DNA from: Clostridia bacterium
GTDB lineage: Bacteria > Bacillota > Clostridia > Oscillospirales > Acutalibacteraceae
Length of the DNA stretch: 7,445 nucleotides
NCBI GenBank assembly: GCA_017414725.1
Contig: JAFQKZ010000023.1
Location: forward strand, 1 to 7,445
Direction of reading: 5' to 3'
The notes under the pieces were generated by a model. The model was not told the DNA's origin and did no database searches. It saw only the letters and a list, made by a program, of their open reading frames with translations. Shown piece after piece: positions 6,604 to 7,445 of the stretch. A program made the position numbers and the translations under genes. The stretch's first letter is position 1, and the number at the start of each line of letters is the position of its first letter.

Positions 6604-7445
6604 ATGAAATTAACAAAATTATTTGGAACAGACGGCATACGAGGAGTAGTAAATCAAGAACTCACATGTGACTTGGCGTTCAAAACAGGTCTCGCGCTTT
6701 CTAGTATAATCAAACAAAAAAACGAAAATTTCGAGATAATAATAGGTAAAGATACACGAAAATCATGTGATATGTTAGAGTGTGCGTTGAGTGCAGCGAT
6801 ATGTTCAATGGGCGGAAACGTAACAAGTATCGGGGTCGTGCCAACGCCTGCAATAGCTTTTTTGACCGAAAAGTTTAAATTTCAAGCCGGAATCATGATC
6901 TCTGCGTCGCACAATTCGTACGAATTTAACGGGATTAAAATATTTAATTCACAGGGATTTAAACTTTCTGATATATTAGAGCAACAAATAGAAAATATAA
7001 TTTTTAATAATAACTTTGAAAATACGAATAATTATAATACAGGAACGGTAAAAAGACAGGAGAATTTAATAAATTATTATATAGAAAATCTAAGAAATTC
7101 AGTAAATATAGACAAAAACCGAGATTTTAAAATTTTAATAGACTGCGCAAACGGATCAGCGAGTGCTACTGTGGACAAAATTTTTGATAATTTTAACACA
7201 AATTTAAAAATAAGCATAATAAATAATAATTATAATGGAATAAATATTAATCAAAACTGCGGTTCTGTGCATATAGAAAATTTAAAAAGTAAAATTCTGG
7301 AAGAAGAATTTGATATTGGGATCGCGTTTGACGGCGACGCTGACAGGTGCCTAGCGATTGACAATGACGGGAAAATTATCGACGGCGACACAATTTTAGG
7401 TATATGTGCACAAAATCTCAAAAAAAATAATAAACTTTCTGGCAA
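6604..7445 (+). CDS. glmM: Phosphoglucosamine mutase GlmM, N-terminal 280 residues (cut by window edge)
   Basis: Converts glucosamine-6-phosphate to glucosamine-1-phosphate in the cytoplasm, on the route to UDP-GlcNAc for peptidoglycan. It belongs to the alpha-D-phosphohexomutase family, and the LFGTDGIRGVVN opening is typical of GlmM rather than phosphomannomutase. The catalytic loop is MISASHN with the phosphoserine at Ser102. The metal loop is FDGDADRC with Asp243, Asp245 and Asp247. IDCANGSAS (179-187) begins domain 2. The proline usual after ASHN is replaced by Ser105. About 280 of an expected 445-450 residues are present; the reading frame is open to the right edge. AGGAG (6587-6591) stands 12 bases before ATG 6604, a rather long spacing, but no nearer start exists. 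It lies 32 bases after ruvB with no terminator seen, so probably in the same operon. Confidence 0.96.
   Translation, partial: MKLTKLFGTDGIRGVVNQELTCDLAFKTGLALSSIIKQKNENFEIIIGKDTRKSCDMLECALSAAICSMGGNVTSIGVVPTPAIAFLTEKFKFQAGIMISASHNSYEFNGIKIFNSQGFKLSDILEQQIENIIFNNNFENTNNYNTGTVKRQENLINYYIENLRNSVNIDKNRDFKILIDCANGSASATVDKIFDNFNTNLKISIINNNYNGININQNCGSVHIENLKSKILEEEFDIGIAFDGDADRCLAIDNDGKIIDGDTILGICAQNLKKNNKLSG

Noticed and set aside
1..7445. CRISPR arrays, tRNA or rRNA genes, riboswitches, phage genes
   Set aside because: I saw no regularly spaced direct repeats, cloverleaf or rRNA-like sequence, conserved riboswitch cores, or phage structural or integrase genes on either strand.

Overview
The window is AT-rich. 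Its housekeeping genes (RuvB, RuvA and GlmM) read like those of Clostridia: RuvB has the LRPK…Y(V/I)GQ opening and an IEAAK…[15 protein letters not shown] block, RuvA opens MLYNLRGTL, and GlmM opens with LFGTDGIRGVVN. An IS5-type transposase fragment, a broken ORF, a tspO gene without a normal start codon and a gene resembling the animal-cell effectors SopB/IpgD together suggest a host-associated, perhaps intracellular or protist-associated, clostridial lineage. That assignment is inference from memory of families, not a search result.

Layout. (1) Positions 1-480, minus strand: the C-terminal part of an IS5-family DDE transposase, cut by the window edge and lacking its N-terminal half. (2) 481-797, plus strand: the 3' remnant of an unrecognised gene whose start is lost at the IS junction. 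(3) 794-1258, minus strand: tspo/MBR family membrane protein, convergent with the remnant and overlapping its stop; it is full length only if it starts at an ATA codon. (4) 1259-1411: divergent intergenic region with candidate promoters and a near-palindrome. (5) 1412-7445, plus strand: a tightly packed run of GT2 glycosyltransferase, SopB/IpgD-like phosphoinositide phosphatase, ruvC, ruvA, ruvB and glmM (cut by the right edge). Gaps are 3, 24, -11, 17 and 32 bases, with no hairpin terminator seen between genes, so this is probably one transcription unit.

How the genes fit together. ruvCAB encodes the full Holliday-junction branch-migration and resolution machine. glmM makes glucosamine-1-phosphate for the cell wall. 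The two upstream genes do not belong to either pathway: a cell-surface-type glycosyltransferase followed 3 bases later by a predicted phosphatase with the CX5R active site CKSGKDR and a second conserved block FNFGVN, both of which I associate with the SopB/SigD/IpgD inositol-phosphate phosphatase family of type III effectors. A SopB-like enzyme in an apparently clostridial genome, placed at the head of the ruv operon, is the most notable item in the window.
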